Assembly: GCA_030295235.1 (NCBI GenBank)
Contig: AP026125.1
Span: 2,046,001 to 2,110,000 of the forward strand
Length of the DNA stretch: 64,000 nucleotides
Direction: 5' to 3'
Origin: Fistulifera solaris
Lineage: Eukaryota > Bacillariophyta > Bacillariophyceae > Naviculales > Stauroneidaceae
In this document: piece by piece, positions 43,951 through 53,241 of the stretch
Layout: each line of letters opens with the position of its first letter
How positions within the stretch are numbered: the first letter of the stretch is position 1
Notes under the pieces: model-generated
Seen by the model: the letters and a program-made list of their open reading frames with translations, nothing else
Databases searched by the model: none
What the model was told of the DNA's origin: nothing
Made by a program: the position numbers and the translations under genes

Positions 43951-44693
43951 GTCATCACAGAATTTCTGTATGACGGCAAACACAGATGGTCCAGAATTTC
44001 TGGACCAACCACAGATTTCCTGCAAATTCATGATCGCAAACACCGATTCCAGATTTTCTGGAACGACCATAACAGAATTTCTGTACGACTGCAAACACAG
44101 ATGGTCCAGAATTTCTGGACCAGCCACAGAATAGGATCGCAAACACGGATTCCAGATTTTCTGGAAAACAAATCACAGAATTTCTGTACGACTGCAAACA
44201 CTGATGGTCCAGAACTTTTGGACTAGCCACAGAATAGGATCGCAAACACCGATTCCAGATTTTCTGGAAATTAATTCACAGAATTTCTGTACGACTGCAG
44301 ACACGGATGGTCCAGAATTTCTGGACCAGCCACAGAATAGGATCGCAAACACGGATTCCAGATTTTCTGGAAAATAAATCACAGAATTTCTGTATGACTG
44401 CAAACACAGATGGTCCAGAATTTTTGGACTAGCCACAGAATAGGATCGCAAACACCGATTCCAGATTTTCTGGAAATTAATTCACAGAATTTCTGTACGA
44501 CTGCAGACACGGATCGTCCAGAATTTCTGGACCAGCCACAGAATAGGATCGCAAACACGGATTCCAGATTTTCTGGAAAATAAATCACAGAATTTCTGTA
44601 GGACTGCAAACACAGATGGTCCAGAATTTTTGGACTAGCCACAGAATAGGATCGCAAACACCGATTCCAGATTTTCTGGAAATTAATTCACAG
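43951..44693. repeat. Tandem array 2: seven units of about 103 bp in 206-bp dimers, same hairpin family as array 1
   Basis: The word CACAGAATTTCTGTA recurs at about 103-base steps (first step 114). Each unit has GGTCCAGAATTTCTGGACC and ATTCCAGATTTTCTGGAA hairpins. From about 44200, units alternate between a TTCTGGACCAGCC and a TTTTGGACTAGCC form, giving a higher-order repeat of about 206 bp. Minus-strand frames of 92 codons repeated here are by-products. It abuts array 3 directly. Confidence 0.9.
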
Positions 44694-45415
44694 AACTGAA
44701 ATGCAGTCGTGGTCTCCCTAAACCAACACTTTGGGTCCATAGTAAATGTAGGCAGACAACGTTTCGCAAAGCTCTTCGACCAAAAAAATATATTGATGTA
44801 TAATGAAAGCAATGATAAAGACTGTTTCATTGCAACAATGACAAGTTAAGTTCAAGAAACGGGGCGATTGAACAACGACTTGTAGTTAACATTGTCGCTC
44901 GAAAGAATATTGATTCATGACTGAAATGCAGTCGTGGTCTCCCCTAAACCAACACTTTGGGTCCATAGTAAATGTAGGCAGACAACGTTTCGCAAAGCTC
45001 TTCGACCAAAATATATTGATGTATAATGAAAGCAATGATAAAGACTGTGTCATTGCAGCAATGACAAGTTAAGTTCAAGAAACGGGGCGATTGAACGACT
45101 TGTAGTTAACATTGTCGCTCGAAAGAATATTGATTCATGACTGAAATGCAGTCGTGGTCTCCCTAAACCAACACTTTGGGTCCATAGTAAATGTAGGCAG
45201 ACAACGCCGCAAAGCTCTTCGACCAAAAAATATATTGATGTATAATGAAAGCAATGATAAAGACTGTGTCATTGCAACAATGACAAGTTAAGTTCAAGAA
45301 ACGGGCGATTGAACAACGACTTGTAGTTAACATTGTCGCTCGAAGAATATTGATTCATGACTGAAATGCAGTCGTGGTCTCCCTAAACCAACACTTTGGG
45401 TCCATAGTAAGATAA
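44694..45415. repeat. Tandem array 3: 3.2 units of about 220-225 bp containing the dispersed hairpin motif
   Basis: Unit starts CTGAAATGCAGTCGTGG at 44696, 44921, 45141 and 45361. Each unit contains CCAACACTTTGGGTCCATAG shortly after the hairpin, then AT-rich sequence and GTAGTTAACATTGTCGCTCG. Units are nearly identical, differing by small indels, so the array is young. The single dispersed copies elsewhere share the hairpin and the CACTTTGGG tail. Confidence 0.92.
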
Positions 45416-46003
45416 GGCAAACCTGCGTGTACCAGATTTTCTGGAAACTGTTTTCCATTGATTTTTTCGTCGTTTCAAGGGGGAAATCACTGGGGGACTC
45501 GCTTCATTCAGTCACGTGGACCGCTTATTGTCCCCGCTGCGTGCTGCTGCTGTGTGCGTCCTTGCCTGCTTATTTGACGCAAAATAAGGAATAGTATAGA
45601 AGCTTAATTCTCGGTAGCCGACCTGAGAATCTCATTCTTCATATTTTAATTAATTATCCTCAAGTGAAGGCTACCGAGGATTTAACATCCTTGACGTTCA
45701 TATTTAATGACAAACATTGTCATTGTTGTCGTGATGCGTCGCGATGAAAATTTTTGAAAATTTTACCAAAGCTCGAAGCAGCGAGCGGGGTTCACAAACA
45801 AGTTACAGTCTTATTTTGGCGGCACTCATCGGTTTGGGGATAATAAGAGGTCATTTTTCCTAAAGCCTGGAGTATGGCGTACAATGTACGATCCTCGCGT
45901 GACTGCAGAAGCGAGCCCCCCAGTGATTTCCCCTTGGTCGTTCCCTCAACAACAATCCATTCCACCTTTACAAAATCAATAAACACAACTTAGACTTCCA
46001 AAC
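45416..46003. other. Intergenic after array 3, with inverted repeat
   Basis: 588 bases. One stray ACCAGATTTTCTGGAAAC hairpin of the array 1/2 family at about 45430, then the inverted repeat at 45606-45682, then the promoter region of the methyltransferase-like gene. No gene. Confidence 0.5.
45606..45682. repeat. Inverted repeat, 14-base arms
   Basis: Arms AATTCTCGGTAGCC (45606-45619) and GGCTACCGAGGATT (45669-45682) pair at 13 of 14 positions around a loop of about 49 bases. Could be a stem-loop or the ends of a tiny mobile element. Confidence 0.65.
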
Positions 46004-47221
46004 ATGGCGGAGGAGAAGACGAATAGCACGATTAACTTTCGGATGTTTTCCGCAGCGGCCAAGGATGACGCAGCAGACGAGCCAAGGTGTATTGTCGTTC
46101 CGCCTTCGTACGGAAGTCAAGAGTACTGGGAAGAGCGTTATTCTCGGGATAAAGTTGATTCCGAAGACGACCCTGCGCCGTTTCATTCATGGTATTTTAG
46201 CTACGAAGAGATGCGTCCTCTGTTACTACCGTTGATTCTGGGGACGGAAGAAGCCGATGCGTTGTTGGAAGAATCGTCTGATTCTGACAAATTGGGCAAT
46301 ACATCAACCACAGAAAAACAACAAGGAGAGGCAAAGCGCTCGACCTCATCAAGTGAGCAAAGAGAACCTAATGCAGAAACGAAAGTTGACGAGAATTCGA
46401 AATCTAGCTTTAATAAAGTTGGTGAAGAGGAAGACGTCGAGGATGAGGAAGAACAGTCGGGTGACGAGGGAGGACAACAAGATAATGACGAAGAATCAGA
46501 AACATATTCTGAAGAAGAGGAAGAATTCGAAGAAGCGTCCAGTGAGGAGGAAGATGACACAGACGATGAATTCGAAGTGACGCGTGCTCCGTTGTCGAGT
46601 GACCCAATATCAATTTTGGAGGTTGGTTGCGGGGATGTTCCAATGGGCACGGGCTTGGTGACGGATCTGCCGTCCGAACGCTTGGCTCGTGTGGTTTGCA
46701 TCGACTACAGTGCCAGTGTCATTCAGAAAATGGAAAAGAAATATACGAAAGATCCAGAACCCGAAACGAAGAAAATGAAGACCATAGACAACGAGCAAGA
46801 GCCGTCAAAGAAAGAAGCTTTACCTTTAGAGTTCCAGAAAGTAGATGCTCGAGACATGCCATATTCCGATGAATCTTTTCATTTGGTTTTAGAAAAGGGG
46901 ACTTTGGATGCCATGTTATCGGATCGTGAAGCGGGGTCTGCCAACTGCCAAAAGATCATACGAGAGAGCGCCCGAGTACTCAAGACGGGTGGTATTATTG
47001 TCTTGGTATCCCATTTAAATGCTTTTGATACATCGGGTATTGATTGGATGGAGGATGTGGTATTTGGAGGCCTGCGATCCTTGGAGACCAGTAGTTGGGC
47101 CATTGAAGTGCACGGCAATGACGGTGGTGATGCACAACCCGGTCCAGCCGTTTATGTCATCCACAAGAAGCCAAAGGATGCCAAGTCATCTAAAATACCA
47201 GTTCAATTCTTCTCCTATTGA
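46004..47221 (+). CDS. SAM-dependent methyltransferase, EEF1AKMT4/METTL13-like, with acidic insert
   Basis: 405 residues, single exon. The start of the fold, YGSQEYWEERYSRDK and HSWYFSYEEMRPLL, is typical of the eEF1A lysine methyltransferase group. Motif I is ILEVGCGDVPMGTGL, followed by VVCIDYSASVIQKM, VDARDMPYSDESFHLVLEKG and TLDAML, the D-L-V-L-E-K-G-T-L-D signature of that group, then VLKTGGIIVLVSH. Between the N-terminal part and motif I lies an insert of about 100 residues (about 88-190) very rich in E and D. Likely a cytosolic protein methyltransferase; eEF1A as substrate is inferred from the family. The acidic insert may bind a basic partner or simply be a disordered spacer. Confidence 0.85.
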   Translation: MAEEKTNSTINFRMFSAAAKDDAADEPRCIVVPPSYGSQEYWEERYSRDKVDSEDDPAPFHSWYFSYEEMRPLLLPLILGTEEADALLEESSDSDKLGNTSTTEKQQGEAKRSTSSSEQREPNAETKVDENSKSSFNKVGEEEDVEDEEEQSGDEGGQQDNDEESETYSEEEEEFEEASSEEEDDTDDEFEVTRAPLSSDPISILEVGCGDVPMGTGLVTDLPSERLARVVCIDYSASVIQKMEKKYTKDPEPETKKMKTIDNEQEPSKKEALPLEFQKVDARDMPYSDESFHLVLEKGTLDAMLSDREAGSANCQKIIRESARVLKTGGIIVLVSHLNAFDTSGIDWMEDVVFGGLRSLETSSWAIEVHGNDGGDAQPGPAVYVIHKKPKDAKSSKIPVQFFSY

Positions 47222-48006
47222 GTGCTGTTTATACGATGTTCAGGCTATGTTATTTGCTTGAAGGGACGGCAGTGGATTATTAGACACAATGTTTTTGGTG
47301 ACGCTGAAGCCTAAATGATACAGCGAGGATGTGCGATTTGTCATTAAAGCTTGACTCGATATAAAGGCTTTGACAATGAAAAGCAGAACGTATTTGTAAC
47401 GGTTCAACTAGCTTTTACTTAACTATTTATAAATCCAAGTGACCAACAGATGTCAAGTAGATTTGCATCTTTTCAGGTCTATGTTGATACTATCATCAGA
47501 ATCCAGGTGGATTTGCCCAGTGAACAATCGACAATCTTTAGAGAGTCCATCTTGGCGACTTGCTATTTATCCCCGAATCGTCGCACGCACAATACGTTCG
47601 CATGAATCAAAAACGTATCGTAAATACGATCGAAGTAGATTGCAACGAAATGCGCTCGCTCACTTGCTCGTAGTCGTTTGCCAGACACTCAATTTGTTAA
47701 CGCTATACTGCCCTAGCTAGTACGAGGCACCGCATCGAAAGCGGGCCGGGAGCAATGTCATGTGTCAACACATTTGATCCTGTTAAGCGCTTTGCTCAAG
47801 AAATCCTCATTTTGCGGCTATTGCATGTTCTACAACTGGCGCCACGACAAAACACTGCTTTCAAAAATGTGCAATGAGTTTTCTTCGTCATCGTCATGGT
47901 CAGTCATCAATGGCCAACAATCGCCGTTGTAATTCCGTTAACTTATCTTCCGATAGTATGGACGAGTTCGACTGCTTGACATCGCTTTCAGTTGTCTCTG
48001 ATGGAT
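47222..48006. other. Intergenic between convergent genes
   Basis: 785 bases between the methyltransferase-like gene and the convergent PhyH-like gene. Some short open frames exist but none resembles a protein. No repeat or RNA seen. Confidence 0.4.
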
Positions 48007-49072
48007 TCATCCAGAGTCCACCGGAAGACGGTGGATTTCGACCTCGTCGTATGTGTTCCAACTGCTGTCGCGCATATTGTCGATTGATCGCAACGTCGGG
48101 CAAAAAGAGGTATACACAACCACGCGCGGTTCTGTTCCGTCGTGACGATACGCATTCGCGTGTGGGATGCGATTGTCCCATAAGACGGCGCTTCCCGCCG
48201 TCACGGGGATATGCTGGACGCGTTGTAGAACGGCGGCATCTTCTCGGGGTCGTATGTGCGTGTATTCTCCGACACAGGGTGCTGGGAGTGCTAGCGTCTC
48301 ACCTCCTTTTCTGGTCACGAGCGTTGGTGGTCGATGGGCAGCCCAAGTCGCGAATTCGCGATGAAAACCGGGGGCTGCTTCAAATCCACCTGTATTCGGT
48401 TCCGTATTGTCAGTCAATGAAACAAAACACTGGATCGGTCTCCATTTGGAGTTCATTGGGAACGGGTTTTCGGGGCAACAATCCAAGTGGGGCGTGAGAC
48501 TTCGTTGAATAGGAATATGTTTGTTCTTTTTTGAGATGGTTCCAAGTCGCTCAGCCAATCGTGTTGGTATCCGATAGCCCACGCGGTCTATGTAGGCATA
48601 TCCTTGCGTCGGATTGAAAGCACCATAGGGATGCCATTTAAATTGTTCTGTATGAAGTTGTTCCTTCGTCTCTCCTTGATAACAATAAGCTGCTTTCCAA
48701 AGCTGTGATGTCAAATGAAAGAGTTTCGAGTTTGTGCTTATTTTGAATTTCCATTCGGCGTAGAAAAGGTCGAGTACACCGCCACTTCCGCCGGTCGAAC
48801 TGAGTTGTTGCAAATGCTTCCCTGTCTCTTCCAAATTGTGTGCCTCCACTCCATGAGACGCCAGTGTCTCGTAAAGACCGCTCAGTGCCTCAGTAACTTC
48901 CTCTTGTGACAATACGTTAGGGACGACCAGGATTCCTGAGAAACAAATAGAATGAGAATGTATTATTAACGCAGCACATGCTCTCTTGAGCACTCGTTAG
49001 ACGCGTACCTTGATTCAAAAAGGTTGCAATCTGTTCTTCCGAAAGCACTTCGAACAATTTATCTACGATCAT
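48007..49072 (-). CDS. Phytanoyl-CoA dioxygenase (PhyH)-like Fe(II)/2-oxoglutarate oxygenase
   Basis: About 330 residues from exons 49009-49072 and 48007-48935 (donor GTACGC, acceptor TCTCAG; the phase-1 join gives NQGILVVPNVLS). The N-terminus VLSEEQIATFLNQGILVVPN is the common PhyH opening. The double-stranded beta-helix carries the metal triad: LTPHLDCCPENPF (H-x-D) and LWDNRIPHANAYRHDGTEPR (distal His, with the Arg for 2-oxoglutarate). RPIQCFVSLTDNTEPNTGGF lies between as usual. Substrate unknown: the family includes hydroxylases of lipids and small metabolites. No targeting signal is evident. The frame is clean. Confidence 0.88.
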
Positions 49073-49216
49073 GTCTCATATCGATCGCACTTTTTATTGT
49101 TTACTTCATTTCAAGGAAGAAAGTTATCTGCAACAAAAATTATTTGCATTGAAAAAGATAGCAATTGTTGTTGCTCGTCTCTATTTGCTCTCTTGCTTCG
49201 CAATTGTTTTCGCGTG

Positions 49217-49412
49217 TTTTCACGTCTCCAGAAAATGTGGGAGTGTGGATTTTCAGGTGTCCAGAAAATATGGGAGAATGGATTTTCACGTGTCCAGAAA
49301 ATGTGGATGAGTGGTTTTTCACGTGTCCAGAAAATGTGGGCGAATGGTTTTTCACGTCTCCAGAAAATGTGGGCGAGTAGGTCTAGAGTTTTTTCACGTC
49401 TCCAGAAAATGT
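49217..49412. repeat. Minisatellite, six 33-bp units
   Basis: CCAGAAAAT recurs at 49228, 49261, 49294, 49327, 49360 and 49402 (steps 33, 33, 33, 33, 42) within TTTTCACGTGTCCAGAAAAT. As 33 is a multiple of three all frames run open, but no protein is supported. It lies just upstream of the plastid membrane protein gene. The rest of 49073-49529 shows nothing else. Confidence 0.85.
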
Positions 49413-49529
49413 GAGAATGTACAGTGAAAGATTTTTCGATCCGCTCGTCTCGATCGTCACCGGAGAAATTCGACAATGCGATGAAAAAAGATTGAGGGGA
49501 TTTCACCTCGCATCTGACTCAAATCAATA

Positions 49530-50096
49530 ATGAAGACTTCTTTTCATTTACTGCTCTGCGTGAGCACTATCCTTTCGGCGCACTCTTTCCTGACGCCAGT
49601 TCCAGTAAATGTCCCGACATCGTCATTTTCTCTCGACCACCGCCTTAACACCGCGAAAATGCCATCGTGTATCGCACCCAAGCAAAAATCATCTACCTCG
49701 ACGAGTCTCTTCAATGCGCGCTACGACGGAACAGCCGGACGAGGCCTCGTCTTGTTCGGCTTCGTCCTGTTTCTCTGTGTATGGCTGTTTAGTATTCCTC
49801 CCGAGTTTCGTCGTGCCTATTTTTGTTCACCGGCATGTGAAGAGAATCCCATCTACTGCAATGATTGTGTAACTCCTAAAGAGTGGGTATCGGGTATTGT
49901 GGAGTATTACCAAAACGGAGGTACGCGATTGACGGAATCGGTGACAATGTGCCGTACTATTGTCGTCGGAATCAGTTACCTCATTTCTCATTCTTTTCGC
50001 TTTCACGAATCTTTTTATGATCGACTACTAGGCGGTGTTCAATTTGATTTTTCGATTGACCCGAAAACGAAACGATTTTGGGAAAATACGCTCTAG
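49530..50096 (+). CDS. Predicted plastid-targeted single-pass membrane protein, unknown function
   Basis: 188 residues, one exon. The leader has a signal segment (FHLLLCVSTILS) and AHSFLTPVPV, a clear diatom plastid motif with Phe after the cleavage site. The mature part starts near FNARYDGTAGRG, followed by one transmembrane segment (LVLFGFVLFLCVWLFSI), a conserved-looking PPEFRRAYFCSPACEENPIY, which has three cysteines, and a C-terminal helical region. The short GRG before the membrane helix and the Cys pattern after it suggest a thylakoid or envelope protein facing an assembly partner, but I do not recognise a named family. Confidence 0.8.
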   Translation: MKTSFHLLLCVSTILSAHSFLTPVPVNVPTSSFSLDHRLNTAKMPSCIAPKQKSSTSTSLFNARYDGTAGRGLVLFGFVLFLCVWLFSIPPEFRRAYFCSPACEENPIYCNDCVTPKEWVSGIVEYYQNGGTRLTESVTMCRTIVVGISYLISHSFRFHESFYDRLLGGVQFDFSIDPKTKRFWENTL

Positions 50097-51062
50097 TCGC
50101 GTTGCGGCAAGGCATTGCCACATCATTTAACGACTTGCCACTCAAAATGAAGATGAGTTAACCTAACTGCCATTCGGTTGAATTGTGGGGAACTAGATTT
50201 ATAAATTCAAAAGTAATAGACCTAGTGTTTCAGGATTGCAAAGCTCTTCTTTCATCAAATCTGTTCATGTCACCTCTTGTGCCGAAGAGGATGTCAAATT
50301 TGAAAAAACGACCTTCATGAGAAAGAAGGGCGTTTTGTGTCACTCGATATAATCGACCTACAAAATATAAAGCCCTATTTAGTGTTCCATACCTTGGTGG
50401 AACCTAAATCACCAACTAGGTTATACCCGGAGTAAGGTAGACTAGGAAGATCGTTTGAGTCTAGCGAATACAATAGAAAAAAAGAATATATTACTCGCTC
50501 AATATTGTTTTTCGCAACTCGAATGTTATATCATTAAAGCTGATTTCAATAACTTTACGATAAAACTACAATCAATATTCATAATACTAGTCTATTTGAC
50601 GTCGAAATCGTTCGGCATAGCTCGCGTTTGATTTTACTGTGATATAAAGTGTAAATTACTTTTTTTCTGGACTGAATTTCAGTCACGTGTCGTGAGCCGA
50701 AACAGTTCGTTGCTCATTCTTGTGTCAAAGACATCCCATAAATTTTCTACTAGAGTAAACAGTGACTAGCTAGTTAAGCTATCAGGCGCTTCTAGATTCA
50801 TAGACCAATCTTTTGACGTTAAAAATGGAAGCATCATCGTTTGGTATTGTCCCCCCTTTTTTATTTTAAAAAAATTGACAACTTCACTGTGACACAAACA
50901 CGGTTTGAATCGGACATACTCACGTTTTTTGCGGTCATGCTGGAGAAACGGGGAAATGACAAATGACACTTCTTGATTCTTGATTGTGCAAGTTTTATTT
51001 TATTATAAAAAAATAATCCCAACATACCAGCAAATGTCCTCGTAGGAAAGATAGAGGCACTA
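50097..51062. other. Intergenic, AT-rich
   Basis: 966 bases, AT-rich, with one dispersed hairpin motif copy at 50669. The last stretch should contain the promoter of the secreted protein gene. No gene or RNA supported. Confidence 0.4.
50669..50689. repeat. Dispersed hairpin motif, copy 5
   Basis: GGACTGAATTTCAGTCACGTG, a near-perfect palindrome with the same arms as the other copies, here without a clear CACTTTGGG tail. Confidence 0.65.
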
Positions 51063-52735
51063 ATGTACTCTAGTGGAACGACGAGATGTGCAATTGTAGT
51101 GCTTTGGATCGTTCTTCATGCCTTGCAATGGCAGACATTCGCACGCGATGACGATCTTTCTCGGCATCGAATGACTGCTATTGCAGCGTCCGAGAATAGA
51201 ACAACCTTTTGTGAAAAGAATCGCATCCATCTCGTAATGATATCTGTACTTTACTTCCGGTGGATGTGTCTGCAAGTTTCATTTGGAATCAAAAACACGC
51301 TAATAATCGAAATGGAGATGTTTCCATTCTAAACAATCTCAATGCTTATCAGCTTCTTCGCGGTGTTCGACAGGTGCACTCACAGAATAGTTGGAGACGT
51401 CTCTGGGAAGACCGTACAAGCGACAAAGATAGTCCCTTTCGAGTATGGGTCTTTGCGAACCCCTTGGATGTACAACAATCGAACGACTGTTCCCAGGGGC
51501 AGACTTGTCCGTCGCCTTGGTTGCAGTTACTCAACGAGACGGCCAATCAATACTGTCATTTGCTCAACATCGAGTGGACTATTTTTGATTGGTCGTTTGC
51601 GACAACGGAACTCTATACACAGCTTCTCACGGCGCAGCGCGGAAAGGAACAGGGGCCGGACCTGATCTTTCACGCTCTTTCCCGACATGATTTGCGATAC
51701 GCGAATATGGAAAACAGAGATCCTCATACCGTTCTATGGGAAGAAGAACGTCGCCGTGTGCTTCAGGACTTTGTGCGAGCCGGGCGTCGATCCAATCCGT
51801 GTCGGGATACTGTGATCATCTTTGTCGATGATTATGTCCCTTCGATGCAGCCATCGTTGTCGCTGTGGGTAGAACAAGTCAACAGCCGGATGCTCCAACA
51901 AATCTCGGAATATTACAGGACAGGACTGATTTCCTACAGTCAAGTCGTCACGGAATTGATGTTTTTACGAAAGGAATATCGTTCTTTGCTAATTCCGAAC
52001 GACCTGGGCGACTTTGGAGAAATTGCGCACAATGTCCTTGCACATTGTGTTTTGTACGGTTTGCTTCATTTTGCGGTAACCTTTTGCAATACGAAAGATC
52101 CAATGACGGCAACGGCTGATGTGGAACCTATGGTACCAGCTGATATCACGAAACGAGTAAAGACGATTGTGCCACCAGTCCTCGACGCCGAACAAACGTT
52201 GCTGACCGTTTCCGGAGAATGGATTTTACAAGAAGAATTGGAGCGACAGTTTCAGGAACGATACTGCACTATTAAAAACAACAATCCGCCATCGAACTGT
52301 TTGGCAGCATTCTACGCTGGTCAGTCGCTTGCAACGTTGGGAAATGGAGTCAGCCCGGATGGTTGGATGCTGTCACCGGAAGGAATACTCCGTTTTCGGG
52401 GATCGGCCAATTTGAGATGGTCATTCAACGGAAACGAAGAAGTACAGACAGGATACGAAGGAGGAAGAATCAGAATATTCGTACGTTTGCAAGAAAAGAA
52501 CGACATGCAATTCACTTGGACTGTCAGTTCACAAAACATGTCCACAACGGGAAGTTTTTCGACACAAAACCATACATTGAGTAGCACTATAGCGGTGCCG
52601 ATGGTTGAACAACTTCCTGATCGTATTGAGAATGACTTGTCCTTTCGTTTGGAATGTTCTGATCCCGTCGATACGGTGGAAATAGTCGGTCTCTTTCTTT
52701 GCCAAGAAGAACCTATTCAACGAATAACCAGCTAG
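51063..52735 (+). CDS. Secreted protein of unknown family (SGNH-hydrolase-like features), one homopolymer slip
   Basis: Signal peptide at the start (CAIVVLWIVLHALQWQTFA) then a soluble protein; about 556 residues when both frames are read together. The frames meet at the A4 run 51214-51217, where one extra A would make the sequence continuous through NDICTLLPVDVSASF. The body has WVFANPLDVQQS, DTVIIFVDDYVPSMQPS, VTELMFLRKEYRS and FGEIAHNVLAHCVLYGLLHF, with several cysteines as expected outside the cell. The pattern of a strand followed by D-D and a late N-x-L-A-H reminds me of SGNH-fold hydrolases but I cannot show the catalytic set. The C-terminal about 130 residues look like a beta-rich domain. 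Confidence 0.6.
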
Positions 52736-53241
52736 TACAGGTGCACTGTTGTGAACGATACGAATGATAATCAACCAGTTTGCAGCCAATATTCATTGAC
52801 ACAATTAGGATTGCGGCACAAGGCCTTCTTCAAACAAACAAAAGCAGCATACGTAGTCTGGTTCAGGTCAACATGTGACATGGTCCCCTAGGATTGCCAT
52901 TCTACCTGGTAGAAGGGAACGCCGTGAGCTGTAGAAATCCAAGTGATCGTTGGGGAACGGTACTATTATCAAAGTTTTGCTATTGGCCTAGAATTAAAAA
53001 AAGGTGAATGATACTATAGGAACAAACACAAATGTTAGATTTTTTCGGGTTCGTGATTCAAAAACGTGTTAACTACTACATTGACAGTCATCCTGTCCCG
53101 CCAAATGCCGCACCAGAACTGACGGAAATCTTTCCGCACCGTCCTTTTTCGCGTCGTGATGCCGAAAGCCAAAACGAAAAAGATTGATGCCCATTTTGTT
53201 GACACCGAAACAAACTAAAAAATACTCTACATACAATCGCA
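52736..53241. other. Intergenic
   Basis: 506 bases between two plus-strand genes. Presumed 3' flank and amine-oxidase promoter. Nothing else seen. Confidence 0.35.

Noticed and set aside
44173-44657. Repeated 92-codon minus-strand frames in array 2
   Set aside because: By-products of the 206-bp dimer, with the same sequence shifted by one dimer each time.
38799-45415. CRISPR-like regular repeats
   Set aside because: Units are long, contiguous and internally hairpinned, with no unique spacers; the genome is eukaryotic.
46201-46701. 166-codon antisense frame rich in Ser
   Set aside because: Complement of the Glu/Asp-rich insert of the methyltransferase gene (GAA/GAC read backward as Ser codons).
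49010-49414. 134-codon frame over the 33-bp minisatellite
   Set aside because: Open only because 33 is a multiple of three; all frames are open and the region overlaps the 5' end of the PhyH-like gene on the other strand.
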